This document shows positions 26,658-34,454 of a stretch of 48,227 nt of DNA, one piece after another (within the stretch, counting starts at the first letter, position 1; every line of letters begins with the position of its first letter). The stretch comes from Gammaproteobacteria bacterium (GTDB taxonomy: Bacteria > Pseudomonadota > Gammaproteobacteria > Pseudomonadales > Azotimanducaceae). The position numbers and the translations under genes were made by a program. The stretch covers positions 1 through 48,227 of the forward strand of contig SMWF01000040.1 in NCBI GenBank assembly GCA_004357385.1. Direction: 5' to 3'. The notes under the pieces are model-generated. The model had not been told where the DNA came from and made no database searches. It saw only the letters and a program-made list of their open reading frames with translations.

Positions 26658-26700
26658 GATTCTACCGCAACCCGCATGGCGGTAGAATCTGATCGATCAG
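26658..26700. promoter_or_regulatory. Two palindromes in the divergent glutamine synthetase / CoA-transferase region
   Basis: A perfect 11-bp inverted repeat, GATTCTACCGC and GCGGTAGAATC, has a 10-base spacer (26658-26689). It is immediately followed by the perfect 12-bp palindrome CTGATCGATCAG (26689-26700). Each arm of the first repeat contains TAGAAT, one per strand, which could act as back-to-back -10 elements. The arrangement suggests an operator controlling both genes. Confidence 0.55.
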
Positions 26701-26712
26701 TGGGAGATCGAC

Positions 26713-27888
26713 ATGTCCGGACCGCTCGAAGGAATCCGCGTCATCGAACTGGGCCAGATGATCGCCGTACCCGCAGCGGCGTATGTGCTCGCCGGCCAGG
26801 GCGCGAGCGTGATCAAGGTCGAAAACACCCGCCGGGGCGACGAACTGCGCTTCTACGGCAGCCAGAAAAACGGCATCAGTGCCTGGTTCATCAACGTCAA
26901 CGGCGGCAAGCGCTCGATCGGGGTCAATCTGCAGGAACCGGCTGGCAAGGAGATCCTCTGGCGCCTGCTCGAAGGCGCTGACGTGTTCATGCAGGGCTTC
27001 AGACCTGGAGCCGTCGACCGGCTCGGATTCTCGCCGGATGCAGCCGGCAAGCGTTGCCCACGGCTCATCTATTACTCGTCGTCGGGTTTCGGCGCCGACG
27101 GTCCCTACGCCAATCACCCGGTCTACGATCCGATCATCCAGGCCTTGTCCGGATGGGCGGGTTCACAAACGACCCACGGCGAGCCCAGCCTGATTCGCGG
27201 CATGGTCGCCGATAAGGTCGCCGCCATGATGGGCGCCCAAGCGGTCACGGCCGCCCTGGTGCAACGCGGTCGAACCGGCGTCGGTCAACACGTCGACCTG
27301 TCGATGCTGGAGGCCAACATCTCGTTCAACTGGTCAGACGTGATGATGCATTGTTCGTTGCTGGACGCGGATGCCGAACATCGCCCCAACGTGTTGGCTT
27401 CGTACCGATTGCTACGCTGCCGGGACGGCTGGGTGGCCGTAACCGCAGGCAACGATGCGCAGTGGCAGGGGTTCTGCAAGGCGCTCGAGCGCCCCGATCT
27501 TTCGCGGGACGAGCGTTTCACTACCCCGGCCGGACGGGCCTCCAACATGCCGGCCTGGTACGACGCAATGGATGAGATGGTCACCTCCTTCGATGCCGAG
27601 GAGGTGTTGGAACGGGTGCGGGCTGAAGACGTACCGGCGGCACCGGTGCTGAACCCCGATCAGGTCGCCGACGACCCTCAGGTAGTAGTACGCGCAGCGG
27701 TGGTGGAAACGATCCACCCCACGGCCGGACGGGTGCTTCAGCCGCGTCCAGGCGCCCGCTTCGAAGGACAGGAAGTCAGTCTCTGCCCCGCACCGCTGCA
27801 CGGCGAGCACAGCAATGAAGTGCTCACCGAGCTGGGTTACGAGGCGGCCGCCATCACGACCCTGCGTAGCGACGGCATCGTGGTGTGA
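26713..27888 (+). CDS. CoA-transferase, CaiB/BaiF family (class III)
   Basis: The 391-aa protein has the class III CoA-transferase features: LEGIRVIELGQMIAVPAA at the N-terminus, ASVIKVENTRRGDELR, and FGADGPYANHPVYDPIIQALSG, in which Asp139 is the expected covalent catalytic residue. GQHVDLSMLEANI follows. It transfers CoA between acids or epimerises 2-methylacyl-CoAs. GGGAGA lies before the ATG. Its stop overlaps the next start (GTGA), so it was once coupled to the now broken LLM gene. The choice between transferase and racemase cannot be settled from the sequence. Confidence 0.93.
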   Translation: MSGPLEGIRVIELGQMIAVPAAAYVLAGQGASVIKVENTRRGDELRFYGSQKNGISAWFINVNGGKRSIGVNLQEPAGKEILWRLLEGADVFMQGFRPGAVDRLGFSPDAAGKRCPRLIYYSSSGFGADGPYANHPVYDPIIQALSGWAGSQTTHGEPSLIRGMVADKVAAMMGAQAVTAALVQRGRTGVGQHVDLSMLEANISFNWSDVMMHCSLLDADAEHRPNVLASYRLLRCRDGWVAVTAGNDAQWQGFCKALERPDLSRDERFTTPAGRASNMPAWYDAMDEMVTSFDAEEVLERVRAEDVPAAPVLNPDQVADDPQVVVRAAVVETIHPTAGRVLQPRPGARFEGQEVSLCPAPLHGEHSNEVLTELGYEAAAITTLRSDGIVV

Positions 27889-28622
27889 GCACCGATCTGC
27901 CTGCCATCGGCATTTCGATGTTCAGCACCGACCGCTGCATTCATCCCACCGAATTGGCCACCGAATCGAAGCACGGGGCTTCGCATCGCTTTATCTGCCC
28001 GAACACAGCCACATTCCGGCCTCGCGGGCCACGCCCTGGCACCTCCGTCACCCTGGTCGCCCAACACGATCCCATCTGGCTCGCAAAGCAGTTCGCCACC
28101 CTGGATCACCTCAACGGCGGGCGGGTGGTCATGGGCGTCGGGTTTGGCTGGAACGTCACGCAGGCCGAGCATCACGGGCTCGACTTTCGGCGCCGTCGCC
28201 AGCGGAGTACATCCAAACGATGCGCGCGCTGTGGACCGCACACGAGGCAACCTACAAGGGCGGGTGTCCAGCTGAAACCCTCCTGGGCCTACCCCAAACC
28301 ATCTCGATCCCGAGGATTGCCGATCGTCATGGGCGGCGGCCATGGGCCGGTGCTGTTCGATGCCATCGCCCGGTACGCCGATGGCTGGATGCCGATCACC
28401 GGCCGAACCTCCATCGCGGATCGACTGGCACCGCTGCAAGCTCGCTTCGAAGCGGCGGGCCGCGACCCGGGTTGCACGACCGATCCCGACGGCTTGATCA
28501 ACCTGGGTCGCGAAGGTGTCGGCCGGGTGCTGCTGACGATCTGGCGGGAGGATCGCGACGAAATTCTGCGCAACCTCGACGCGTTTGAGCACATCAAAGA
28601 CGCGGTCTACGGCAGCCGCTAG
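27885..28622 (+). pseudogene. LLM-class flavin-dependent oxidoreductase, decayed
   Basis: Recognisable pieces of one luciferase-like protein alternate between two frames: DLPAIGISMFSTDRCIHPTELATE, then EARGFASLYLPEHSHIPASRATPW in the next frame. VTLVAQHDPIWLAKQFATLDHL and GRVVMGVGFGWNVTQAEHHGLDF follow in the first, EYIQTMRALWTAHEATYKG in the other, and finally LPIVMGGGHGPVLFDAIARYADGWMPI. One A is missing near 27966. A stretch of about 30 codons is absent near 28025, and more indels follow near 28195 and 28265. The continuous frame therefore cannot make a working enzyme. The GTG start still overlaps the CoA-transferase stop. Several independent lesions make sequencing error alone unlikely. 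Confidence 0.85.
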
Positions 28623-28656
28623 AATCAGCCTTTAGATACGCGGACTCGACCCTCCC

Positions 28657-29355
28657 ATGACCAGTTCGACAACCACCGACCTCGTCGTCTACGGCGGCCC
28701 GGGCTCGCCTTTCGTCCGCAAAGTGCTGGTCTTTCTCGCCGAGAAGAGCCTGCCCTGGACGCTCGAAGAGGTAAACATCTTCGATCCACCGGAGTGGTTT
28801 CTCGAGTTGAGTCCGGCCAAGCGCATTCCCGTGCTTAGAGATCGCAGCATTGCCGGCGAGGGCGTGGCCGGGACCCTCGCTGACTCATCGGCCATCTGCG
28901 GTTACCTGGAGCGAAAGTTCCCCGAACCCGCACTGTACCCGACGGATGCCTACGACTACGGCCGCGCCCTGTGGCTGGAAGAATGGGCAGACACCCTGCT
29001 GGCCGTGCGCATCGGCTTCGGCTTTCTGCGAACGCTGATGGTTACCCGTCAAATGGGCCAGGAACCTGACCTGGAGCGCGCCCGCAAGACCTACCATCAG
29101 GATCTGCCGCCCCTGTTCGACTATCTCGAAAGCGCACTCGGGGATCGCGAATTCGCGGTCGGCGAGGCATTCTCGATTGCGGACATCGCGCTGGCATCGC
29201 AACTGTCGGGCATGCGCATCACCAGGGTACCGATGGACACGGCGCGCTGGCCTGGCGTGGCGCGCTACGCCGAACGCATACTGTCACGCCCCAGCTTCGC
29301 CAACCGGCTCGAGGAATTGGCACCCCTCATGCCCGACGAAGCATTCGTTCCCTGA
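28657..29355 (+). CDS. Glutathione S-transferase family protein
   Basis: The 232-aa protein has the N-terminal thioredoxin-like domain (YGGPGSPFVRKVLVFLAEK), the cis-proline segment KRIPVL, and a DSSAI glutathione-binding loop. The all-helical C-terminal domain has AFSIADIALASQL. It conjugates or transfers glutathione, perhaps in detoxification or opening of an epoxide. No ribosome-binding site is obvious before the ATG. It stands between the LLM pseudogene and the TauD-like gene on one strand, so expression may be shared. The substrate is unknown. Confidence 0.92.
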   Translation: MTSSTTTDLVVYGGPGSPFVRKVLVFLAEKSLPWTLEEVNIFDPPEWFLELSPAKRIPVLRDRSIAGEGVAGTLADSSAICGYLERKFPEPALYPTDAYDYGRALWLEEWADTLLAVRIGFGFLRTLMVTRQMGQEPDLERARKTYHQDLPPLFDYLESALGDREFAVGEAFSIADIALASQLSGMRITRVPMDTARWPGVARYAERILSRPSFANRLEELAPLMPDEAFVP

Positions 29356-29371
29356 ATTTGCAGGAGGAGCC

Positions 29372-30256
29372 ATGAGTACAACACAATGCCAGGTCACCCG
29401 ATTGGCCGGCGCGTTGGGCGCGGAAGTGCGTGGCATCGATCTCGGCAATCCGACGCTTCCCGACATCGACGGCGTCAAGGCGCTGCTGGTCGAACACCAT
29501 GTGCTGTTCTTCCCGGATCAGCGTCTCGATGTCGATCAACACGTCGCCCTGGGACGCCATTTCGGTGAGCTGGAAGGCCATCCGCATCTGAAGAACCCGA
29601 TTACCGAACACCCCGAACTGTTCGAACTGGTCGCCAGCGGGGGCGGCGTCGCCGACGAATGGCACACCGACATCACCTTCCGTCCCGATCCCGCGCTGAT
29701 GTCGATCCTGCACATGGTGAAATGCCCCGACGTGGGTGGCGACACACTGTGGACGAACCTGCACGTAGCGTATGACGAGCTGTCGCCGCCGATGCAGGAT
29801 CTCTGCGAAGGTCTCACGGCCCTGCACGATGCCCTGCCCCACAACCGACCCGATCAGATGACCATCCATCCGGTGGTGCGCGTACACCCCGAGACCGGTC
29901 GCAAGCTGCTGTACGTGAACGAGCACTTCACCCGGCGGATTGTCGAGATGAATGCGTCCGAAAGCGAAATGCTACTGAGTTACCTGACCCACTGGGTGCA
30001 GAACCCTCGCTTCACCGTCCGCTACCGGTGGACCGAAGGGACCATCGGCATGTGGGACAACCGCTGTACTCAGCACTTCGTGCTCAACGATTTCGAGGGC
30101 GAACGCATTGTTCAACGGGTCACCGTGATGGGCGACGAGCCAATAGCCGCCGCCGCACCGCGCTGGCAACCCTGGATTCGCGAAGGCCGGTTGTCGGCCA
30201 CCAGTCGTCACGACCGGCAACTGTTCAATTACCTGAAAAACCAGAGAGAAGACTAG
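29372..30256 (+). CDS. TauD/TfdA-family Fe(II)/2-oxoglutarate dioxygenase
   Basis: The 294-aa protein carries the iron ligands H98 and D100 (WHTDITF) and H235 (RCTQHFVLND), with R249 in RIVQR as the 2-oxoglutarate-binding arginine. The N-terminus GAEVRGIDLGNP is typical. It hydroxylates a substrate while decarboxylating 2-oxoglutarate; family members act on taurine, alkyl sulfates or phenoxyacetates. GGAGGAG lies five bases before the ATG at 29372, while the frame is open further upstream inside the GST gene. The convergent YedE gene ends four bases downstream. A sulfur-related substrate would fit that neighbour, but this is speculative. Confidence 0.93.
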   Translation: MSTTQCQVTRLAGALGAEVRGIDLGNPTLPDIDGVKALLVEHHVLFFPDQRLDVDQHVALGRHFGELEGHPHLKNPITEHPELFELVASGGGVADEWHTDITFRPDPALMSILHMVKCPDVGGDTLWTNLHVAYDELSPPMQDLCEGLTALHDALPHNRPDQMTIHPVVRVHPETGRKLLYVNEHFTRRIVEMNASESEMLLSYLTHWVQNPRFTVRYRWTEGTIGMWDNRCTQHFVLNDFEGERIVQRVTVMGDEPIAAAAPRWQPWIREGRLSATSRHDRQLFNYLKNQRED

Positions 30257-30260
30257 GCGC

Positions 30261-30707
30261 CTAGCCGTCGGCGAGTTGGGGTGCCGAACGCGCTTCGCGT
30301 CGCTGCAATAATCGATACCCGAAGGCGCCGGTCAGGAACGCCGCGAAGAACACTGCCGCGCGCGGATCCAGGCTGAACGCGCCGACGATGGCCGGCCCGG
30401 GACAGTAGCCCGCCAGACCCCAGCCCACCCCGAACAGCGCCGCACCGCCCAACAGCCGCGCATCGATCGCGGTGCTCTGCGGGAGCCGGAAGGACGATTC
30501 GAACAGCGGAGCGCTACGCCGTCGTATCAGTGCGTAGCCCGCTGCAGTCACCGCAAACGCGCACCCCATCACCAGAATCAACGCCGGATTCCACCCTGGG
30601 CCCCAACGCAGAAAGGCAATGATGTTCTGCGGTTCCGTCATGCCGGAAACCGTGAGTCCCAGACCAAAGACGATGCCGCCAACCAGCGCGGCCAGCTTCC
30701 CAGACAT
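30261..30707 (-). CDS. YeeE/YedE family membrane protein, second half
   Basis: The 148-aa protein has about four hydrophobic segments: LAALVGGIVFGLGLTVSGM, ALILVMGCAFAVTAAGYAL, LLGGAALFGVGWGLAGYCPGPAIV and AAVFFAAFLTGAFGYRLL. The GWGLAGYCPGPA motif is the mark of the second half of split YeeE/YedE (PmpB-like) transporters, associated with uptake of thiosulfate or other sulfur species. The ATG at 30707 shares one base with the stop of the first half (TGATG), so the two halves are translated together. It is the last gene of the long minus-strand operon. Confidence 0.88.
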   Translation of the reverse strand: MSGKLAALVGGIVFGLGLTVSGMTEPQNIIAFLRWGPGWNPALILVMGCAFAVTAAGYALIRRRSAPLFESSFRLPQSTAIDARLLGGAALFGVGWGLAGYCPGPAIVGAFSLDPRAAVFFAAFLTGAFGYRLLQRREARSAPQLADG

Positions 30708-31102
30708 CAGTGGATCACCGTCGCGGTCAGCATGCCAACCGCGACAAACGTGAGCGTGGCGACGATCGAGCGGCCCGAAAAGCGCGCCATCCCACACACA
30801 CCGTGGCCGCTGGTGCAACCGGACCCGAGCCGCGTGCCGAACCCCACGAGGACACCACCAGCCACCAGCAACACCCACCCCGTGGGATCCGGTAGGGAAA
30901 CAGCCAGCCCCCCCAACAGACCGGCTCCCAACCATCCGCCGATTCCAAGTCCGACGATGAACAGCACGGGCCAGTCGACGGACACCCCTCGATCGATCAC
31001 CTGACCGACAATGCCGCTGATCCCCGCAATCCGGCCCAGACTCGCAAACAACCAGACCGCCGCGAGCCCGATCAGAGTGCCCCCTGCAGCCGCCTCAATC
31101 AC
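30707..31102 (-). CDS. YeeE/YedE family membrane protein, first half
   Basis: The 131-aa protein has several membrane segments and the motif GSGCTSGHGVCGMAR, whose cysteines are conserved in YeeE/YedE sulfur-compound transporters. The GTG at 31102 is preferred. GGAAGG lies eight bases before it, and the protein then begins MIEAAAGGTLIGLAA, as its relatives do; a GTG 13 codons earlier has less support. It overlaps the end of the hydroxyneurosporene-synthase-like gene, so it is coupled to that operon. With the next gene it forms one complete transporter in two chains. Confidence 0.86.
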   Translation of the reverse strand: MIEAAAGGTLIGLAAVWLFASLGRIAGISGIVGQVIDRGVSVDWPVLFIVGLGIGGWLGAGLLGGLAVSLPDPTGWVLLVAGGVLVGFGTRLGSGCTSGHGVCGMARFSGRSIVATLTFVAVGMLTATVIH

Positions 31103-32129
31103 TACTCGAGCCTTCCATGCGTACCGCGTGCCAATGCTCACTGATGCCGTACCCGGTCATCCCCGCACAGTGGAATCGGGCCAGACCTTCGTTGACGAAG
31201 GTCGCGCCGCCGGGCGTGGGGATCTTGGTGGGGCAGACGGTCAGCACCTCGCCTTCAATTGCCAACGTTTCACCGTCCGCAGCCCTGGCATGGAACCGAA
31301 CGGCACGGTGTAGGATCGAATCCGGCCGATAATCGCTCTCGATCGTGACCTCCGGCAGGTCCTGTGTGACGCCATCGCGGTACAACCAGCCCGCGCCACG
31401 CATCACGCCGTCAGCCGCGCGCACGCACGCTCCACCCAGCGCCATATCAGCACCGAAGTTCATCGAAAACCACTTTACGAAGGGCGCCGGCGATGCCGGG
31501 GTGCTGGTCGCGGGGCCCGACGACTTACCCGTGCCACCCGAACCCCAGTCCCGGGGACCCCAGGATTTATCCCGAACGCCAAAGCCGTCGACCGTGTAGG
31601 ACTCATCCCCGATTCGGATCTCGCCGCTGACCGACCCGGTTTGCTCGAAATGGCCGCGCTTGCCCCCCGACGTGTCGGAGGCCTCCGAGGCGTAGTGGGG
31701 CCCGGAAATCGCTCGGAAATCAATTTCCATCGATAGGTTCACCGACCGGTACCAACCGTCCGGTCGCAGTTTGCGGCGTTCCACCAGCACTGCGGCATCG
31801 GCAATGTCCTGCGCCGGCCCGTCATACCCAATGCGCCAGTGCTGAAAAGGCTCGACACAGGTCAATCGCAGTTGGCCTGCTGCGAGGTCATCGTCGTACA
31901 CGCTCAGGTCCGTGCCGATATCCCGGCGACCGTAGGTGAACGCCACCCGATCGCCCCCCAGATAGACTGCGTGCAGACCGTCGGCCCAACCGTTGCCTGG
32001 CCGAAACCCCATGCGCGTGAACATCGCGATTTCGCTGTCCGGATCCACGAAATTGAAGTAGTAGCTCTCGCTCCACGCCGGTGCATCACCGACCGGATGC
32101 ATGCGTTCGTCGGCCGGATTCGACGTCAT
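31095..32129 (-). CDS. Hydroxyneurosporene synthase (CrtC)/AttH-like protein
   Basis: The 344-aa protein is rich in aromatic and acidic residues and shows the lipocalin-like repeat pattern of CrtC/AttH-type proteins: SESYYFNFVDPDSEIAMFTRMGF, GEIRIGDESYTVDGFGVRDKSWGPRDW and WFSMNFGADMALGG. Relatives hydrate or isomerise terpenoid double bonds, or simply bind lipids. The ATG at 32129 overlaps the previous stop by four bases (ATGA). The frame continues upstream without a family match. The activity is unknown; the terpenoid link is inferred from the family. Confidence 0.78.
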   Translation of the reverse strand: MTSNPADERMHPVGDAPAWSESYYFNFVDPDSEIAMFTRMGFRPGNGWADGLHAVYLGGDRVAFTYGRRDIGTDLSVYDDDLAAGQLRLTCVEPFQHWRIGYDGPAQDIADAAVLVERRKLRPDGWYRSVNLSMEIDFRAISGPHYASEASDTSGGKRGHFEQTGSVSGEIRIGDESYTVDGFGVRDKSWGPRDWGSGGTGKSSGPATSTPASPAPFVKWFSMNFGADMALGGACVRAADGVMRGAGWLYRDGVTQDLPEVTIESDYRPDSILHRAVRFHARAADGETLAIEGEVLTVCPTKIPTPGGATFVNEGLARFHCAGMTGYGISEHWHAVRMEGSSSD

Positions 32130-32479
32130 TCGGGCCACACGTCGTTCAGCACGCCGAACGCGCTGACGGCACATGGCCAGCCGGCATAGTGGGCGACGTG
32201 TGCGATCATGCCTTCGATTTTACTGCGCGGAATGCCAAGGTTCTTTGCCGCCGTGAAGTGCAGCCGTTGCTCGGCCGTTCGGTTCAGCGCCACGAGAATC
32301 GTGCTGGTCACCAGCTCACGCTCTTCGAGTTCCAATTCGTCGCCCTGCCAGACGTCGCCGAACAGATGGCTCATCGTGTAGTCCCGGAAACGCTTCGGCA
32401 GCCGTGTGCCACCGCTCACCCCTTCGAAAAGACGTTGGGCCAGCGCGACTCCTTTCTCCAGCTTCTCTTCATCGGTCAT
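32126..32479 (-). CDS. Carboxymuconolactone decarboxylase family protein
   Basis: The 117-aa protein fits the short gamma-carboxymuconolactone decarboxylase type: a helical bundle with LELEERELVTSTILVALNRTAEQRLHF and the C-terminal IAHVAHYAGWPCAVSAFGVLND. It has no CxxC motif, unlike the AhpD-like gene at 38863-39375, so a peroxidase-type redox role is unlikely. GGAGGAG precedes the ATG. It is embedded between the PhyH-like and CrtC-like genes of the minus-strand operon. A decarboxylase or isomerase step in ring degradation is plausible but not shown. Confidence 0.9.
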   Translation of the reverse strand: MTDEEKLEKGVALAQRLFEGVSGGTRLPKRFRDYTMSHLFGDVWQGDELELEERELVTSTILVALNRTAEQRLHFTAAKNLGIPRSKIEGMIAHVAHYAGWPCAVSAFGVLNDVWPE

Positions 32480-32494
32480 CGACCGCTCCTCCCT

Positions 32495-33343
32495 TCAGAC
32501 TCTCTGGTGTTCGGGCAGCGGCCGTAGCCGCGGATAGTAGGGGTGCCGCAACGGATCGCCCGGCTTGAGCGCCAGCGACAATCCCGGGGTCAGCGGCACC
32601 GTCGGTGTGGTCGACGGACGTTCGGCATAAACGACATCGTCACCGTAGCAGCGTACCGTCAATGCACGACGCTTGCGGCCGGCGGAGGTCGGCCCGCCCC
32701 CATGCAGCGTGGCCGGGTGAAACAGCACCACGTCACCCGGCGTGATCTCCCAGGAAACGATATCCCAGTCTTCGCGGTGCGCTTCGATATCCGGCAGGCG
32801 CGGATAGCCCTCGCCGTAGTACGGCAGAGTTGGATCGGTGGCGACCTCGGCAGGGTTGAAACCATCGTAGAGCGTCTGGCGATGCGAGCCGCGGACCAGC
32901 TCCAGGCACTCCGACGACGGGACCGGATCCAGCGAGATCCACATGGAGGCGATCTGATTGCCCTCCAACGGCCAATACGGCAGGTCCTGGTGCCAGGGCG
33001 TGCGCTCGCATTCGCCGCCGGTTTTCACGAAGAACTCGTCCGAGTACAGCCAGAGGTTGTCCGACTCCACCAGCGCACCAATCGCATCGGCGATGGGCGA
33101 GTCGTACAGCAACCGCTGAATCTCCGGCGTGACTTCAAAATTCCTAATAGTTTCTGTAAATTCACCCGGTAAGTCTTTGTAAAATAGATGTTTTATTTGT
33201 CCTGAGTTCTGCAAGACCCGCTCCAGACCCAACTCGATCAGCAGCAGCCATTGCGGATGCAGCGCACCCGGCAGGAACACCACACCGTCCTGCTCATACT
33301 GCGCGCGAAGCTCCGGGGTAATCCGTGCAACTAAATCGTTCAC
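32495..33343 (-). CDS. Phytanoyl-CoA dioxygenase (PhyH) family protein
   Basis: The 282-aa protein is a non-haem iron dioxygenase with H118 and D120 (TPWHQD) and H214 (FHPATLHGGG) as iron ligands, and Arg in RALTVRCYGDD for 2-oxoglutarate. Family members hydroxylate branched acyl-CoAs, terpenoids or small hydroxylated metabolites. The ATG overlaps the SDR stop by four bases. Codons for about residues 48-71 (33134-33202) are markedly AT-rich (20 of 69 bases are G or C by hand count), unlike the rest of the gene. Confidence 0.9.
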   Translation of the reverse strand: MNDLVARITPELRAQYEQDGVVFLPGALHPQWLLLIELGLERVLQNSGQIKHLFYKDLPGEFTETIRNFEVTPEIQRLLYDSPIADAIGALVESDNLWLYSDEFFVKTGGECERTPWHQDLPYWPLEGNQIASMWISLDPVPSSECLELVRGSHRQTLYDGFNPAEVATDPTLPYYGEGYPRLPDIEAHREDWDIVSWEITPGDVVLFHPATLHGGGPTSAGRKRRALTVRCYGDDVVYAERPSTTPTVPLTPGLSLALKPGDPLRHPYYPRLRPLPEHQRV

Positions 33344-34077
33344 GCGCCGAGTCCCAGGTCCGGCGCTTCGAAACGCACCCCATCCTGACCATCCGCGATC
33401 AGCGCGCGAATCTCACCGTTGTCTCCGTTGGCCAGGAGATCGACCGCTTCCACCGCCATCTGCGCAGGGGTCATCAACGGCAGCCCAGCGACACGCAACT
33501 CATCCGGAACGATTGCAGTGTCTACCGCGCCGGGACAGATCGCATTGATGCGCAGCGAAGACTCGGCCCAGGCATCGCCCACGCTGCGCACCAGACCGAT
33601 CAGCGCGTGTTTGGTCATCGAATAGGAGGGATCGGCCGCCAGGGGCACCAGACCCGCGATCGACGCAGTCACCGTGATCGCACCGCCACCCGCTTCGCGC
33701 ATGCGCGGCGCCAATGCACGGATACCCAGCACCACCCCGTCGATGTTCACCGCCATGATGCGCCGGTAGCTGGCGAGATCGCAGCTGACGATGTCCGCGT
33801 GCGCCATCGTCTCGTCCGCCGGAACCGTCATGATGCCGGCATTCAGATGTGCATAATCCGGGGTCCCGAGCGCATCGAGTGCATCCTGCCAGGCCCGCTC
33901 GTCGGTCACGTCCAGGTGCGCGAAGCGCCCGCCCAGGTGCTCGGCGACCTGCGCGCCCGCATCGTTCACGTCCGCAATCAGCGGCGTACCCCCAAGTTCG
34001 GCGATGCGTTCGGCCATGGCTTGGCCAAGACCCGACGCGCCGCCCGTGATCAGTACCGTCCTATTTTCCAGACTCAA
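33340..34077 (-). CDS. SDR family oxidoreductase
   Basis: The 245-aa short-chain dehydrogenase has TGGASGLG (11-18) for the dinucleotide, NAG (79-81) and the catalytic Ser139, Tyr152 and Lys156 (YSMTK). The start is TTG at 34077, supported by GGGAGA seven bases upstream and by the family-typical opening MSLENRTVLITGG. It is coupled to the PhyH gene by a four-base overlap, suggesting that the dioxygenase product (an alcohol) may be oxidised by this enzyme. The pairing is inferred. Confidence 0.91.
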   Translation of the reverse strand: MSLENRTVLITGGASGLGQAMAERIAELGGTPLIADVNDAGAQVAEHLGGRFAHLDVTDERAWQDALDALGTPDYAHLNAGIMTVPADETMAHADIVSCDLASYRRIMAVNIDGVVLGIRALAPRMREAGGGAITVTASIAGLVPLAADPSYSMTKHALIGLVRSVGDAWAESSLRINAICPGAVDTAIVPDELRVAGLPLMTPAQMAVEAVDLLANGDNGEIRALIADGQDGVRFEAPDLGLGA

Positions 34078-34098
34078 CTAACGTTCTCCCGTTCCGGT

Positions 34099-34431
34099 TC
34101 AGGCCGTAACCCGCTCGCCCAGTGACGAGTAGAGCACGGCCGATACGTTACTCATATCCAGGGTGTCGCTGATGTTCATACCGCCCTGGGCCGCCGCGCC
34201 CAGTGCCGCCATCGCGCCCTGGGGATCGTCGGTCTCCAGTTCGTACAGTGCAAGGTAGCGATGTTGCGAGCTACCCGCGACCGGATCGCCTTCAACCTGA
34301 AACCGTTCCGCCGCTACGAACCCGGCAAGCTCGAGCACTTCGCCGAGATGCACGTTGTCATACCAATCATTGAAGGCGGCATCCGTATCGGCCACCGCGT
34401 TGCTCTGCACTACCAGGACGTATCTACCCAT
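34099..34431 (-). CDS. Small EthD/DUF4286-like alpha-beta barrel protein
   Basis: The 110-aa protein starts MGRYVLVVQSNAVADTDAAFNDWYDNVHL and has the FNDWYDxxHL pattern of dimeric alpha-beta barrel proteins (EthD/DUF4286 type), which act as small lyases, monooxygenase helpers or metabolite-binding proteins. GAGGGAG lies before the ATG at 34431. It is in the minus-strand operon between the FAD enzyme and the SDR. The exact function is unknown. Confidence 0.82.
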   Translation of the reverse strand: MGRYVLVVQSNAVADTDAAFNDWYDNVHLGEVLELAGFVAAERFQVEGDPVAGSSQHRYLALYELETDDPQGAMAALGAAAQGGMNISDTLDMSNVSAVLYSSLGERVTA

Positions 34432-34454
34432 AACGCTCCCTCTGCTGATGAGTT

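Noticed and set aside
32126..32479. Second carboxymuconolactone decarboxylase-like gene as a possible selenoprotein or peroxidase
   Set aside because: The frame has no internal stop and the protein lacks the CxxC motif.
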